Assembly (NCBI RefSeq): GCF_001440345.1
Contig: NZ_LJYX01000021.1
Span: 248,001 to 312,000 of the forward strand
Direction of reading: 5' to 3'
DNA from: Colwellia sp. TT2012
GTDB lineage: Bacteria > Pseudomonadota > Gammaproteobacteria > Enterobacterales > Alteromonadaceae
DNA length: 64,000 nucleotides
Shown: piece after piece, positions 16,342-26,357 of the stretch
Layout: every line of letters begins with the position of its first letter
How positions within the stretch are numbered: the first letter of the stretch is position 1
Made by a program: the position numbers and the translations under genes
Notes under the pieces: generated by a model
What the model was told of the DNA's origin: nothing
Database searches by the model: none
What the model saw: the letters and a program-made list of their open reading frames with translations, nothing else

Positions 16342-16414
16342 ATAGCAGACACCCACCCAAAACAATAAATTAACATTATCCATTATTGTCAATTTTTTAG
16401 TGGGTGTCTGCTAT
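16342..16414. repeat. Inverted REP-like pair at a gene-breaking junction
   Basis: ATAGCAGACACCCACCC at 16342-16358 and TGGGTGTCTGCTAT at 16401-16414 form an inverted pair separated by about 45 bp. The core GGGTGTCTGCTAT is the same as in the repeat beside the RAYT gene (11186-11198). The pair sits exactly between the broken toxin-like gene and the truncated transposase, like a bacterial interspersed mosaic element. Confidence 0.7.
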
Positions 16415-17513
16415 ATTTTCTTGAATCAAGTGACTTAGCCATCAATACCATTTGATAGCGGATCAAATTGTACGCAAGTAATATTCCCCACAACTCTTGC
16501 TTTATAAGCTCTGGCTGATTACTCCGTAAAGTGAACTCACTATCAAGTAGTGACTGCTTCATCTCTCTAAATCCTAGTTCTATTTCCCAACGGTGTGCAT
16601 ATAAGTCCACTATATCAGCAACAGGAAAACTCATAGGATCTGTCATAGAGGTTAAAACGTCACATGCCTTGCCGTTAACTTTCCTTGAGACGAGCCGTGC
16701 TTCAATTGATTCTGGCAAGTCTGGAAATTTCTTGCGTGCTTGTGGGCACGCGGTCAGACGAACGATTTTATCTTGTCTTCCTAATGAGCGAACCACTTCA
16801 TATTGCACATTCTTCTTTAAAGGGATTAACCAATGACGTGAAGTACCCGTTGACTGCCAACGATTAAGGAGTCCAAGCGAGTAAAATCCCCGGTCAAATA
16901 ATGTAAGGCTATTATCTGGCGTTGTTTTTATTAATGACTCAGCTAATTTCATCTCACTAATATCAACGCTATCAAAAGCACTTTGTGTCAATAAATGACT
17001 CGTCAATTCCATTTGGCAAACCATACGCACTTGAGGATAGCTTGCTTTACCGTAGCGATTACCCGTTCGGCCATAGTGTTCGCTATTTTCTTTTGAGTCA
17101 GGCGTTCGCCATACAACACCATCAACCCCTAATAGCGTTAAGCCACACCATGTTGGATGTACTGACTTCTCATGCCATAAAGATTGAGTTTGATTGAAAA
17201 TACGTTCTATTGATTGATGACCAAGCTTTTTTCTCGCTTGTGTGACGGCACTTGGAGCGACATAAGGGTCACCGTTAGGCCGGATGATATCAAGTTGATT
17301 AACGAGTTGGCGCATGGACATTTTACGAAATAAAGCCATACCAATAACAGCCCATACCATTTGTTCCATGGGGAGTTTACGTTTCCTGATGGTAGCAACT
17401 CCAGATTGTGCTAATGCATCAGCAACGAGGCTAGGCTCTAATAGCTCACTTAGCGCAGTAAACTCGGTAAAATTGTTTTGTGAAACTTGTGATAAAGCGG
17501 TAGATAGCTGCAA
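16389..17513 (-). CDS. IS4-family transposase, C-terminus replaced
   Basis: 374 residues. It has the IS4 N-terminal domain and a DDE core: [14 protein letters not shown] (first Asp), TLFDRGFY (second Asp) and [16 protein letters not shown], the Y-(2)-R-(3)-E-(6)-K signature with the catalytic Glu. The protein stays in family register to [16 protein letters not shown], then reads [11 protein letters not shown], which is coded by the REP-like sequence at 16401-16414. Family members I know continue for several dozen residues here, so the end has been cut off and replaced. Its activity is doubtful. Confidence 0.85.
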   Translation of the reverse strand: MQLSTALSQVSQNNFTEFTALSELLEPSLVADALAQSGVATIRKRKLPMEQMVWAVIGMALFRKMSMRQLVNQLDIIRPNGDPYVAPSAVTQARKKLGHQSIERIFNQTQSLWHEKSVHPTWCGLTLLGVDGVVWRTPDSKENSEHYGRTGNRYGKASYPQVRMVCQMELTSHLLTQSAFDSVDISEMKLAESLIKTTPDNSLTLFDRGFYSLGLLNRWQSTGTSRHWLIPLKKNVQYEVVRSLGRQDKIVRLTACPQARKKFPDLPESIEARLVSRKVNGKACDVLTSMTDPMSFPVADIVDLYAHRWEIELGFREMKQSLLDSEFTLRSNQPELIKQELWGILLAYNLIRYQMVLMAKSLDSRKYSRHPLKN

Positions 17514-17520
17514 AAGAAAA

Positions 17521-17644
17521 GGCTCCTGAATAAATTCAGAAGCCTTTATAACCTAACTAGAAGATCGGTCAATGGATCTTAAAAATTTCTTAACTGATCG
17601 GCATTACTCCTTTAGGGGGCGAAAACTTCTGGAAATAGACGGCC
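17521..17644. other. Left end of the IS4-type element and junction to ISAs1 fragment
   Basis: A nearly perfect 24-nt inverted repeat (GGCTCCTGAAT / ATTCAGAAGCC) lies at 17521-17544 upstream of the transposase. GATCGG occurs at 17563 and again near 17599. I cannot fix the terminal repeat. The joint to the ISAs1 fragment lies between about 17570 and 17645. Confidence 0.35.
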
Positions 17645-18395
17645 ATGGTGGGAGAAAATGGCCTTATTATTTATCAAAAAGAAACGTCGACGAAAACAAA
17701 TGAAATACCCGTTATGCAATCAATGCTAGCAAGTATGAATATTAAAAATGCCGTTATTACTGCAGATGCTATGCATTGCCAAACAAGAACTAGCCCGTTG
17801 GTGCGCGAAGGTAAAGGCGACTATGTGCTACAAGTAAAAAATAATCAGGGTCAATTACTCAAAGAAATTGAGGCGTATTTTCATATCGCCGAGCGTGATT
17901 TTCCTAAGGTATTAAAAGATAATTTATTTCAGGAGTTGGATGGCGAGCACGGTAGGATTAACGAACGAGAATACCGCTTATTACCCATTACGGGCTGGTT
18001 TAATGAAACAGAAAAATTCAAAGATAGCTTCGCGGTAGTGCAAGTAAAACGCACTCGGCAACTTAAAACAAAAACAACCCAGGAGACATCTTATTATATT
18101 ACGTCACTCAAAGAAGACGTAAATAAGGTGGCGGGATACATAAGAGGTCATTGGGCTATTGAAAACAGTCAACACTGGGTATTAGACGTGACATTTAGAG
18201 AAGATGAATGTCAAATTTATGCAGACGATGGAGCAATAAATTTATCCACAATCAGACGAAATCTGTTGAATTTAATGAGGGCGCACCCGTTAAAAGATAG
18301 TGTTGCAGGTAAAATGCAACGCGCATGTTGGGACGCTAAATTTAGATCTGAGATACTGTTTGGTCAGAAAGTAACCAAAGCATAATCCCGCCCTG
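17645..18395 (+). pseudogene. ISAs1-family transposase, 5'-truncated, with right end
   Basis: 246 residues remain of a family usually about 370 long. The conserved middle and C-terminal parts are present: VGENGLIIYQKETSTKTNEI, ITADAMHCQ, GDYVLQVKNNQ, YYITSL, IRGHWAIENSQHWVLDVTF (catalytic Glu) and INLSTIRRNLLNL. The N-terminal domain and first Asp region are gone; a stop lies in frame just upstream. After the stop codon at 18383-18385 comes CCCGCCCTG (18387-18395), consistent with an ISAs1-type terminal repeat. The fragment is inactive. Confidence 0.85.
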
Positions 18396-18671
18396 CACTC
18401 CATACTTCACCATCCAACTTTACCTATCCATTTGAACAGATGTTACTCGGTAATAAGTACAAATATAATATAGTAAAAAACCAAACATATCAATTCGATA
18501 CAATTATGCAAGGCATTAACTATGTCACTACATAGCAGCTAACTTCCTAATATTATATTAATTTTCAATCTAAATTTTCTCAAACAATATCACAAAACGA
18601 TCGCGCTTTGCTAAGTCTGCTTTAACAAAGGCGCTATCATAAGTATTTTCGCTCAGTTTTAGGTTATCGCT
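18396..18671. other. Gap with decayed sequence, no intact gene
   Basis: No supported start or full-length frame. The part at 18578-18671 continues, past a stop, the minus-strand decayed frame annotated next (SENTYDSAFVKADLAKRDRF). Confidence 0.35.
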
Positions 18672-18965
18672 TCACTGAGTAAATAAATTTTTTAGTCTAT
18701 CATCTGCAAGACGTACTTCTAAAGTTTTTATGCCGATTTCAAATAGGCTTTGGGAATTTACAAAGTTATTGCGCCCTATCACCAAAGACTCAAGATAATA
18801 GCTCAGGGTAATAGCCAGCACGGCTAATAAATCCAGTCCCTTGTCACCCTTTTTAACGCCAGAAAAGTATATAATTTGTGCAAGTTTTCGTTCCGCATAT
18901 TGTTGAGTATTAGCATAAGTTCGTGCTGATAACAGACATTGCTCACCCCCTAAGTAACTTTTTTT
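18672..18965 (-). pseudogene. Remnant of an unrecognised gene
   Basis: An open minus-strand stretch without a usable start reads GGEQCLLSARTYANTQQYAE, continues through KLAQIIYFSG and AVLAITLSYYLESL, and ends at TGA 18674-18672. Protein-like sequence resumes after the stop towards 18578. It looks like the broken C-terminal end of a helical protein, left beside the insertion-sequence fragments. I do not recognise it. Confidence 0.4.
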
Positions 18966-19028
18966 ATTTTATATAAATGCAGTGCATGACCGCCAATGAG
19001 TTTCGCGTATTTTTCTAGCGTTGCTGAA

Positions 19029-19490
19029 TTAAAATGATTTTATAAATGCAACACCCAAAACTGTAGCCATTTCACCATCAACAAAATCTGCGGCTAATGT
19101 TGGAGCAACTCCAAAACCAGCGACATGAAAGTCATAACTTACAGAAATTCTAATGAGATCTTCCTTATGGCTATGATGCCCTCCTACTTTTTCTTGACCA
19201 AAACCAGCTCCTAGTCTTAATTCTTTCCAAGGGTGAATATAAGCTGAAGCTAAAGCTACCTCCACACCATCCCCATGGTGCGCGTCATTGGTTTTTTCAA
19301 AAACAACACCTGCTCCCCAGAAATTAGAAAATTTATATTCATATTCTAAACCATAAGAAAAATCAGTTTCGCCATCTATTGATGTAACACCTACAAAAAC
19401 GCCAGGAAAATGATGGTGGTCTTCAGATGAAGCGTAAGTTGGACTAACAGCTAACATTAAGCTGAATATTGATAATAATTTAATTTTCAT
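19029..19490 (-). CDS. Small outer-membrane beta-barrel-like protein
   Basis: 153 residues with a signal peptide (MKIKLLSIFSLMLAVSPTYA). The mature part alternates polar and non-polar residues in strand-length blocks (GVFVGVTSIDGE, FSYGLEYEYKFS, WGAGVVFEK, IRISVSYDFHV, ATVLGVAFIKSF) and ends in Phe, typical of outer-membrane barrels. It contains His clusters (EDHHHF, DAHHGDG, GGHHSH), which could bind metal. Its length suggests a six- to eight-strand barrel. It is 40 bp downstream of the chemoreceptor gene on the same strand. Function unknown. Confidence 0.7.
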   Translation of the reverse strand: MKIKLLSIFSLMLAVSPTYASSEDHHHFPGVFVGVTSIDGETDFSYGLEYEYKFSNFWGAGVVFEKTNDAHHGDGVEVALASAYIHPWKELRLGAGFGQEKVGGHHSHKEDLIRISVSYDFHVAGFGVAPTLAADFVDGEMATVLGVAFIKSF

Positions 19491-19530
19491 AATAGTACCT
19501 TTGTTTAAAGTGATTTTAATTTTTATATTG

Positions 19531-21243
19531 TTAGACCGAGTCGTTAGCAGATGATGACACTTTGAAAAAACTGATCAGTTGCTTAGATTGATTTGCAAGC
19601 TTAGAAAATTCTTCAATTGTTGTTGATATTTCTACAACCGATTCCAAGTTCTTAGCCGATAGGTCGTTCACTGAGTTTATATTCTCGGTCAACTGATTGA
19701 TTACTATTGATTGTTGCTCAGCCGCACTTGCAGTTTGTGTTGTCATGTCATTAATGTCTGAAATAGATTTACTAATTTTTATTAAGTTTTTGTTTGATTT
19801 CTCCGATGTAGTTAGCATAAAGTCTGAATTATTTTTACTTTCATTCATCCCTTTAACAGCACTATCCGTTTCGGTTTTAAAACCTTGAATCATATTTTCA
19901 ATTTCGGTGGTCGAATCTTGTGTTCTTTTCGCTAACGTACGAACTTCATCAGCTACAACGGCAAAGCCTCTGCCCTGTTCTCCCGCTCTCGCAGCCTCAA
20001 TTGCTGCATTTAACGCTAACAAGTTTGTTTGATCTGCAATACCTTTAATCACATCGAGCACAGAAGTAATGTTTTGCCCATGTAGCTCTAACGCGGTAAT
20101 GCTGTTAGAACTTGATGCCATGCTATTTGTTAATTTCTGCATCGCATTTATTGCATCGTTCATGTCGTTTTGGCTGAGAGTTGAAAGCTGATTTGCATCA
20201 TTGGTTGATATTTGAGTGTTTTCTGAATTTTTCGCTATATCAGACGAGGTTGATCCCATTTCTTCAAGCGCTACGGCAAGCATATTAATTTCAGAATTTT
20301 GATTTTCAATTTGACTGACCACTAATGAGGTTAATTCATTAACATGTTGTGCTTCACAAGTAACTTTATCGTTGGCCTCATTTATCGTGCTGATAGTTGA
20401 TGAAAGCGTTTCTCTTAATTCATCGACATTATCTAGCATAACGCCTAAATCTTGGCTAATATTTTGACTTTTAAAGCTGCTACGTAACTCTCCTGATTTA
20501 AGTTGATTTATACTATAGTTGAGTTTATCTGTGTCAATATGTAGACGTCGAACTATATATATCGATAACCCTGTAGTTAACATAAGAGAAAATAGTGTGA
20601 TAAAAATGCCTTGATTAAACATCTGCTTCTCTTCATCATCCAAGCTAATAATTGCATTTTCTGTGAATTTTTCTATTTCTTCTAAAGCCTTTAAAACTTC
20701 ATGCTCTAATTTAGTTGATTCTTTGTCTGCAATTATTGCTAGTTCGGCAGCTTGATGCATTTGGTTATTTTCCAATGTATCAAGTATATCTTTGGCATGA
20801 TTACTCCAAGTTTCATGGTGACTCTCTATTTTTTCCATTTGGTTGAGAAGGTTTTTAAATTCAGTAATAAGAGTTGATTCAGTAGAATTATCAATAAAGG
20901 AATGGAGAAGTTGTTCTGATCTGTTCAGTTCGTTTTTTATTTTTTGGTCAAATTTTACAAATTTTTTCCTAGCATGGTGAAAACTAGCTAAAGCATACTC
21001 TACAGTTTGTAGCTCTAAGGCAAAACGATACGCCTGTTCAAAATAGATTTCTTGCTCTAGTTGATGCTCCGTAATGCTTGTAATTAACTTTGTCAGCGGA
21101 ATATCTTTTTTTTCTATGCTCTCAATATGATGACCCATAGCGTTAAGGCGTACCATGTTAATGACAGTTAATATGACGATAGATGAAGATAAAACAACAC
21201 TGAGAAAAATAATTTTTTTGGATAATGACATTTTTAATAGCAC
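19531..21243 (-). CDS. Methyl-accepting chemotaxis protein
   Basis: 570 residues. Membrane spans lie at about residues 12-32 and 207-227, enclosing a helical periplasmic or four-helix-bundle sensor domain of about 175 residues with no PAS or Cache motif. A HAMP linker follows, then the signalling domain with the highly conserved hairpin tip ([20 protein letters not shown], then [20 protein letters not shown]). It should couple to CheA/CheW at the membrane. No CheB/CheR-docking pentapeptide is evident at the C-terminus (SSANDSV). GTG 21243 has AGGA at a good distance; the ATG at 21231 does not. Confidence 0.92.
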   Translation of the reverse strand: MLLKMSLSKKIIFLSVVLSSSIVILTVINMVRLNAMGHHIESIEKKDIPLTKLITSITEHQLEQEIYFEQAYRFALELQTVEYALASFHHARKKFVKFDQKIKNELNRSEQLLHSFIDNSTESTLITEFKNLLNQMEKIESHHETWSNHAKDILDTLENNQMHQAAELAIIADKESTKLEHEVLKALEEIEKFTENAIISLDDEEKQMFNQGIFITLFSLMLTTGLSIYIVRRLHIDTDKLNYSINQLKSGELRSSFKSQNISQDLGVMLDNVDELRETLSSTISTINEANDKVTCEAQHVNELTSLVVSQIENQNSEINMLAVALEEMGSTSSDIAKNSENTQISTNDANQLSTLSQNDMNDAINAMQKLTNSMASSSNSITALELHGQNITSVLDVIKGIADQTNLLALNAAIEAARAGEQGRGFAVVADEVRTLAKRTQDSTTEIENMIQGFKTETDSAVKGMNESKNNSDFMLTTSEKSNKNLIKISKSISDINDMTTQTASAAEQQSIVINQLTENINSVNDLSAKNLESVVEISTTIEEFSKLANQSKQLISFFKVSSSANDSV

Positions 21244-21675
21244 AATTTACGATCCTTATAACAATAATGTATGAATATAACTGACTTTCTTAAAAAAAGT
21301 CATTATATTAACCTGTTTTATTTAGTAGTACTTTGATTATCATGATTTTTATGTGAAATTCGAAGTTATAGATGTGCTGCATATATGTCTGCTATATTGT
21401 GTTACATTTTTAAGAAATCCTTTGAAATCAGAAAGTATTAAATCCTAACTATTTTATATGTAACAAGTTATTTTTAATAAAAAACAATAACTAACACCAA
21501 AATAGTAGATATAAATATTGTTAATAAGTGACTGGTTTTATGGCATGGCGTGACAATATAAGTAACACAAAAAGTTCTATATCCTTATTTAATTTCAGGA
21601 ACGTATTAATTATAAATAGATTTTTTATATTTACGTCGAAAAAACCCACACCAAAACGTAACTCAGGAGTAAACC
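21244..21675. other. Divergent intergenic region, no gene seen
   Basis: AT-rich region between the chemoreceptor gene (minus) and the DUF885-like gene (plus). The short plus-strand frame here lacks protein-like features. No strong promoter or palindrome could be fixed by eye. Confidence 0.35.
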
Positions 21676-22878
21676 ATGACGTTAAATCAAGTCGCCGAGC
21701 GGTATGTCAAATTAGCATTAGCTGTTGGACAACATAGTGATTATTACATTGATGCCTACTATGGGCCCGAAGAATGGCAAGCACAAGATCGACAGTCATT
21801 GTCTACTTTATTGAAAAATGTTGATATATTGGTTGCTGATATTGAAGCAACTGTGGCTAATAAAGGTGAGCAACTTAGAAAGCAATTTTTGCTGGTACAA
21901 TCGCGCTCGGTAAAAGTATTTATTGCCCAACTAAGCGGTAAAACACTATCGTTTAATGATGAATCACTTGCTTTATATGACGCTATATCACCATCATTGA
22001 ATGAAGCTGAATTAGATATAACCTTGGCAACCTTAGATAAATTATTGCCAGGCGAAGGTGAGCTTAATCAACGAATGAACGTGTTTAGCGACAAGTTTGT
22101 GGTCGCGAGAGACAAATTAGATGCGGTATTTACCGCAGCCATCGATGAATCTAGGCGTAGAACCAAGAAATATATCGAATTGGATGAAAACGAAAATTTC
22201 ACTGTGGAATATGTCTCCGATAAAGTTTGGAGTGCCTACAACTGGTACAAAGGCAATAGTTATAGCTTGATACAGGTAAATACTGACTTTCCAATACATA
22301 TTGACCGAGCAATTGACTTAGCAAGCCATGAGGGTTATCCAGGTCATCATGTATTTAATTCTTTGATGGAAAAACATCTGGTTGATGGTAAAGGTTGGAT
22401 TGAATATTGCGTTTATCCGTTGTTTTCTCCGATGTCATTATTGGCTGAAGGCAGCGCAAATTATGGTATTGAAGTTGCGTTTAGTCGCCAGGAAAGGATC
22501 AAATTTGAAAAGGACGTATTATTTCCTCTGGCTGGCCTCAATGCCGAAAATGCTGATTTATATTATGAAATTCAGGCAATAATGCAAAAACTGTCTTATG
22601 CTGGCAACATGGTTGCACAACATTATCTTGATGGTGATATTGATAAAAATAATGCCATCGCCTTGTTAATGAAATATTCGTTAACAAGTCGCGAAAAATC
22701 AACCCAGCGCCTTGGATTCATTGAAGCTAATCGTTCTTACGTTATCAATTATAACTTGGGACAAGATATAGTAAAACGTTATATTGAGCAGTTGGTTGGC
22801 GATGGCGACGAAGAGAAAAAATGGCAAGTTTTTACTGAATTGCTGTCAAACCCAAAAACAGCATCTATGATGCAATAA
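21676..22878 (+). CDS. DUF885-like metalloprotein without signal peptide
   Basis: 400 residues from ATG 21676, which follows AGGAG. The key motif is ASHEGYPGHH, with His218, Glu219 and His225, as in DUF885 proteins, which are related to HExxH metallopeptidases. A downstream LAEGSANYGIE supplies a second conserved Glu. Most DUF885 members that I know are about 600 residues and exported; this one is shorter and starts MTLNQVAERYVKLALAVGQH with no signal peptide, so it is probably cytoplasmic. Peptidase activity is likely by family but unproven. It stands alone. Confidence 0.75.
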   Translation: MTLNQVAERYVKLALAVGQHSDYYIDAYYGPEEWQAQDRQSLSTLLKNVDILVADIEATVANKGEQLRKQFLLVQSRSVKVFIAQLSGKTLSFNDESLALYDAISPSLNEAELDITLATLDKLLPGEGELNQRMNVFSDKFVVARDKLDAVFTAAIDESRRRTKKYIELDENENFTVEYVSDKVWSAYNWYKGNSYSLIQVNTDFPIHIDRAIDLASHEGYPGHHVFNSLMEKHLVDGKGWIEYCVYPLFSPMSLLAEGSANYGIEVAFSRQERIKFEKDVLFPLAGLNAENADLYYEIQAIMQKLSYAGNMVAQHYLDGDIDKNNAIALLMKYSLTSREKSTQRLGFIEANRSYVINYNLGQDIVKRYIEQLVGDGDEEKKWQVFTELLSNPKTASMMQ

Positions 22879-23321
22879 AATTCCCTGAGGCAAGCCCGCT
22901 TTGGCTCGCCTTTCACTTTGTGAAAGCAGGGCGGTTGATAGCTTCGCTATATTATAGCATGCGTACCTCCTATATTGCATGTCCTCGGAAGGAATCGTCG
23001 ATACGGAAATATAATCTGAACGGTCTATTCCATCACGACTGAGGTATGAGAATAATCTGAATAAAATGGTCTTTTCCTCAATCTGGCCAACGACCGCTTA
23101 TGGTAGAAAATAGTCTACTTTTTCGGCTGATTTCATCTGCATTTATGTCGGCAATGTGTGCTTCAATGTCATTATTTTCTAGCTATTTATAAAGTTTCTT
23201 GTGATTTTATCGCGACTTTTACCGAAATATCTGCAATTAAATTATCTCAATTTTGCTACAAATCAGAAACCCTTGAACAAGCATTATCATTCTTATGATG
23301 ACTTACCAATGGCCAGGCAAC
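22879..23321. other. Intergenic region, nothing identified
   Basis: Convergent space between the DUF885-like gene and the histidine kinase. There are short inverted segments (CGCCTTTCAC / GTGAAAGCAGGGCG near 22908-22932; ATAGCTTCGCTAT at 22938-22950) but no clear terminator. No gene supported. Confidence 0.35.
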
Positions 23322-24665
23322 TTAGCCAAATATACACCTAAAACAAGCGCCTTGAGGACGAGTGACATAGACTAAATCGCCGCCATGATTGACCATGATT
23401 TGTCGTGAAAGGCTTAAACCTATGCCTGAGCCCTGCTGCTTGGTGGTAAAAAATGGCACAAAGATCATATCGACTACATGGCTTGCTACGCCAGCGCCAT
23501 TGTCAGCCACTTCAATATAGAGTTGCTGAGCACTATTTTGTGCGACGGTTAAGGTTATTTCACCTTGCACTACATCGCTTTCGCCCAAAACAGCTTGTTG
23601 ATTTTTAAAAGTCAGTACTGCCTCAATGGCATTTTTAACAAGGTTGATAAGTACTTGCTCTATTTGTCCGCTATCTACCATCACTAACTGCTGACTTTGG
23701 CTATCCATAGTTAAGCTAATATTATGCTCGGCGAGTTGCTGCAAGTGTAGTATTTGCATACGCGCGATAATTTCGCCCAGTTGAGTTGGCGCTAATTTTG
23801 GCATAGCTAAGCTGCTAATTTTCCTAAAGTTTGCAATGAACTCACCTAAATATTGGGTACGTGATGCTATGGTGTTAAGCGCTAAATTTAAGTCGTCTTT
23901 ACTTTCTTCATCAACAAAGCTCAAGTTTGCTGGCATAAGTCCCAGGCAGGTTTGGGCAATCGAAGCTAGTGGCGTTATGCTATTAGCCACTTCATGGGTA
24001 AGTACCCGAGTTAAGCGTTTATAAGCTTGTTGCTCTTTATTCAATAACATTTCATGAATAGATTGTAGGGTAATAATTTTACGTGGTTGCCCTTGAATTT
24101 CAGCAATACTCACTTGTAACGTTAAGGTGTCTAGTTGTTCACCCCGTAGCCACTGCACGGTACTGTGTAAGTTTTTTTCTGCCGCCAAAACTATGGTACC
24201 GATATGGCTAAGTTCACTAAGGTGAGTAGCTGTTTTACCCAGTAATCTGGCTACCGCAGGATTAGACTCAATGATGTTGCCTTGCGCGTCAGACACTATA
24301 ACGGCAAGGTCAACGTGCACCAATAACGCTTTGAAAAAATCGCTTTGTTGTTCCGCATTAAAGCGCGCCTGCTGCATTTGTTGTTTTACCTGTTCAAGAT
24401 GCTGACGCATTGGATGCTGAGCACTAAAACCTAAGGTATAGTCACCATTAGCAATGGCTTTTAGCACTTGTATCAATTGCCGGTCTTGACGCTTAAACAA
24501 GGACAACAAAGATGCCAGTAATGCAGCAGCGATGATAAGTAACAACAACCACGCGGGTGATACCCCAGTTGTTATATAAATACTGCTCAGTAACATGGTA
24601 CAAGCCATTAACGCGACAAGGTTAATGAACAGCAATAACTGCGGGCGATTGTTTATATTATCCAT
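23322..24665 (-). CDS. PAS sensor histidine kinase (NtrB/NtrY type)
   Basis: 447 residues. Two membrane spans lie at about 12-32 and 37-56 with almost no periplasmic loop, so it senses within or below the membrane. A PAS domain (about 108-190, LAVIVSDAQGNIIESNPA) is followed by the phospho-acceptor helix LTHEVANSITPLASIAQ (His in HEVAN), and an ATPase domain with the N box (NLVKNAIEAV), G1 (VADNGAGV), F box and G2 (GSGIGLSLSRQI). It lies 77 bp behind the response-regulator gene on the same strand, so they are a pair. It should phosphorylate that sigma54 activator. Confidence 0.92.
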   Translation of the reverse strand: MDNINNRPQLLLFINLVALMACTMLLSSIYITTGVSPAWLLLLIIAAALLASLLSLFKRQDRQLIQVLKAIANGDYTLGFSAQHPMRQHLEQVKQQMQQARFNAEQQSDFFKALLVHVDLAVIVSDAQGNIIESNPAVARLLGKTATHLSELSHIGTIVLAAEKNLHSTVQWLRGEQLDTLTLQVSIAEIQGQPRKIITLQSIHEMLLNKEQQAYKRLTRVLTHEVANSITPLASIAQTCLGLMPANLSFVDEESKDDLNLALNTIASRTQYLGEFIANFRKISSLAMPKLAPTQLGEIIARMQILHLQQLAEHNISLTMDSQSQQLVMVDSGQIEQVLINLVKNAIEAVLTFKNQQAVLGESDVVQGEITLTVAQNSAQQLYIEVADNGAGVASHVVDMIFVPFFTTKQQGSGIGLSLSRQIMVNHGGDLVYVTRPQGACFRCIFG

Positions 24666-24742
24666 AAAGTGTAACTCTTTGATTAAATTGAGTTGGAAAA
24701 TTCAGACCCGTTAAAGATGAGCATACTTGGCGGTAAGAGTGA

Positions 24743-26161
24743 TCAAAGGCCATACTTTTCCAAACGTCGATACATTGCCCCTCGCGTCAAACCAAGCGCT
24801 TTAGCGGCCTGACTAACATTACCCTGATGATGTTTTAGCGCGGAACGCACAGTACTATGTTCTAACTTCTCTAAATTAAAACTATGGTAGTCGTCATTAT
24901 CTGCCCTAGTAGTCAGTAGTTTACTTGGCTTAACGACATTATTTTTTCCAATGACGGGTGTTGCTCCTTGGCCAACCACTGAACCAATATCTAAGACATC
25001 ACCATCACTCAAAATGACCGCTCGCTCTATGGCATGAGCAAGTTCACGTACGTTACCAGGCCAGTGGTAATGACAAAGTGATCGCATATCTTCAACGGCA
25101 ATACTTAACTGCCGTTTATATTTATGACTAAAATGATCAAGATAATATTTCGCAAGTAAAGGGATATCATCAACTCGCTCACGTAATGGCGGTAAACGTA
25201 TTTCCACGGTATTAATACGGTAAAGTAAGTCTTGTCGAAAGCGATTTTCTAGCACCGCCTGTGGTAAATGTTCATTGGTCGCGCAAATCAGTCGAATATC
25301 AACCGCTAGAGTTTTAGTGCCACCAACGGGGGTGATCTGACGATTTTGCAGGGCCGCCAATAAGGTAGTTTGTTGACTTATCGGTAAATTACCCAGTTCA
25401 TCTAAAAATAAACTACCACCATGAGCAAGCTCAAAGCGCCCTACTCTATCGGCTTTAGCATCGGTAAAGGCACCTTTTTTATGACCGAAGAGCTCACTCT
25501 CAAATAAGTTTTGCGCAATAGCGCCCATGTCGACACTAATAAAAGCCTGACTGCTGCGGTTACTCGCCAGATGTATCGCATGAGCGGCCAATTCTTTACC
25601 TGTGCCACTTTCACCGGTGAGTAAAATATTAGCATCGGTTTTTGCGGCTTTTTCTATAGTAGTAAATACCTGCTGCATGGCAGAACTTTGACCCAAAAAA
25701 TCAAATTTATGACCGCTGAGCGCCAGGTTTAACCCTTGCGTTTGTCGAGTAAGTTTACCGACTTGTTGTTTATCTTTTGCATGAGAAAAAGCCGCGGCAA
25801 TAACCCCAAGTAACTGCTCATTTATCCAAGGTTTGGCAATAAAATCAGCCGCGCCAGCTTTAATGGCATCGACGGCTAACTTAATGTCGCCATAAGCGGT
25901 CATCAGTACCACGACTACGGATGGGTCTTGCGCGAGAATTTTTTTCAGCCAATAAAAACCTTCCTGACCACTGATGGCATCATGATTAAAGTTCATATCG
26001 AGCAAGATCACTTCGATTTGTTGCTCGCTAAGTGTTTTGGCAATATCAAAAGGGTTATCCGTAGTGACTACTGTTTGATAATGCTGTTTAAGCAATAACT
26101 GCACTGCTACTAAAATATCAGGATTATCATCAACAACTAAAATCGAACCCGCTTGCTTCAT
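24743..26161 (-). CDS. Sigma54-dependent response regulator (NtrC family)
   Basis: 472 residues in three parts. The receiver (about 5-120) has the phospho-acceptor Asp in VILLDMNF. The AAA+ domain (about 150-375) has Walker A GESGTGKE, the sigma54-contact loop written GAFTDA rather than the canonical GAFTGA, Walker B SLFLDELGNL and an arginine-finger region RFRQDLLYRIN. The C-terminal Fis-type helix-turn-helix is NVSQAAKALGLTRGAMYRRL. It would activate sigma54 promoters; the divergent exporter operon has such a promoter at 26358 and palindromes at 26246-26293. Asp in the loop is unusual but seems to occur in this clade. Confidence 0.93.
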   Translation of the reverse strand: MKQAGSILVVDDNPDILVAVQLLLKQHYQTVVTTDNPFDIAKTLSEQQIEVILLDMNFNHDAISGQEGFYWLKKILAQDPSVVVVLMTAYGDIKLAVDAIKAGAADFIAKPWINEQLLGVIAAAFSHAKDKQQVGKLTRQTQGLNLALSGHKFDFLGQSSAMQQVFTTIEKAAKTDANILLTGESGTGKELAAHAIHLASNRSSQAFISVDMGAIAQNLFESELFGHKKGAFTDAKADRVGRFELAHGGSLFLDELGNLPISQQTTLLAALQNRQITPVGGTKTLAVDIRLICATNEHLPQAVLENRFRQDLLYRINTVEIRLPPLRERVDDIPLLAKYYLDHFSHKYKRQLSIAVEDMRSLCHYHWPGNVRELAHAIERAVILSDGDVLDIGSVVGQGATPVIGKNNVVKPSKLLTTRADNDDYHSFNLEKLEHSTVRSALKHHQGNVSQAAKALGLTRGAMYRRLEKYGL

Positions 26162-26245
26162 TTCCTAACCTATCTGCTAAATTTAAAATTTAATGTTGAG
26201 TAATTAGTCTACCTCACTTTCTATTAAAGCGTCTAGCTCTCAATC

Positions 26246-26293
26246 GTCCATAAATGGACAGTTTATTTTAGCGGAACTGTTCTATAAGTGGAC
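26246..26293. promoter_or_regulatory. Two palindromic sites, likely enhancer sites of the NtrC-like regulator
   Basis: GTCCATAAATGGAC (26246-26259) has perfect 6-bp arms around AA. A degenerate copy, GTTCTATAAGTGGAC, follows at 26279-26293, 33 bp on. They lie between the regulator gene and the exporter operon, 65-110 bp upstream of the sigma54-type promoter, where activators of this class bind. Confidence 0.65.
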
Positions 26294-26357
26294 ACTCTAT
26301 CTTTACCTTTTTAACAACTAAAACACTAAGCAACTGTTTTATAACACTAAATTATCT

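Noticed and set aside
17572-17703. Plus-strand frame beginning MDLKNFLTDRHYSF
   Set aside because: It overlaps the insertion-sequence junction and then the ISAs1 fragment in a wrong frame; likely chance.
22900-22960. Palindromic GC-rich segment considered as an integron attC site
   Set aside because: No core-site pairs or integrase; pairing is short.
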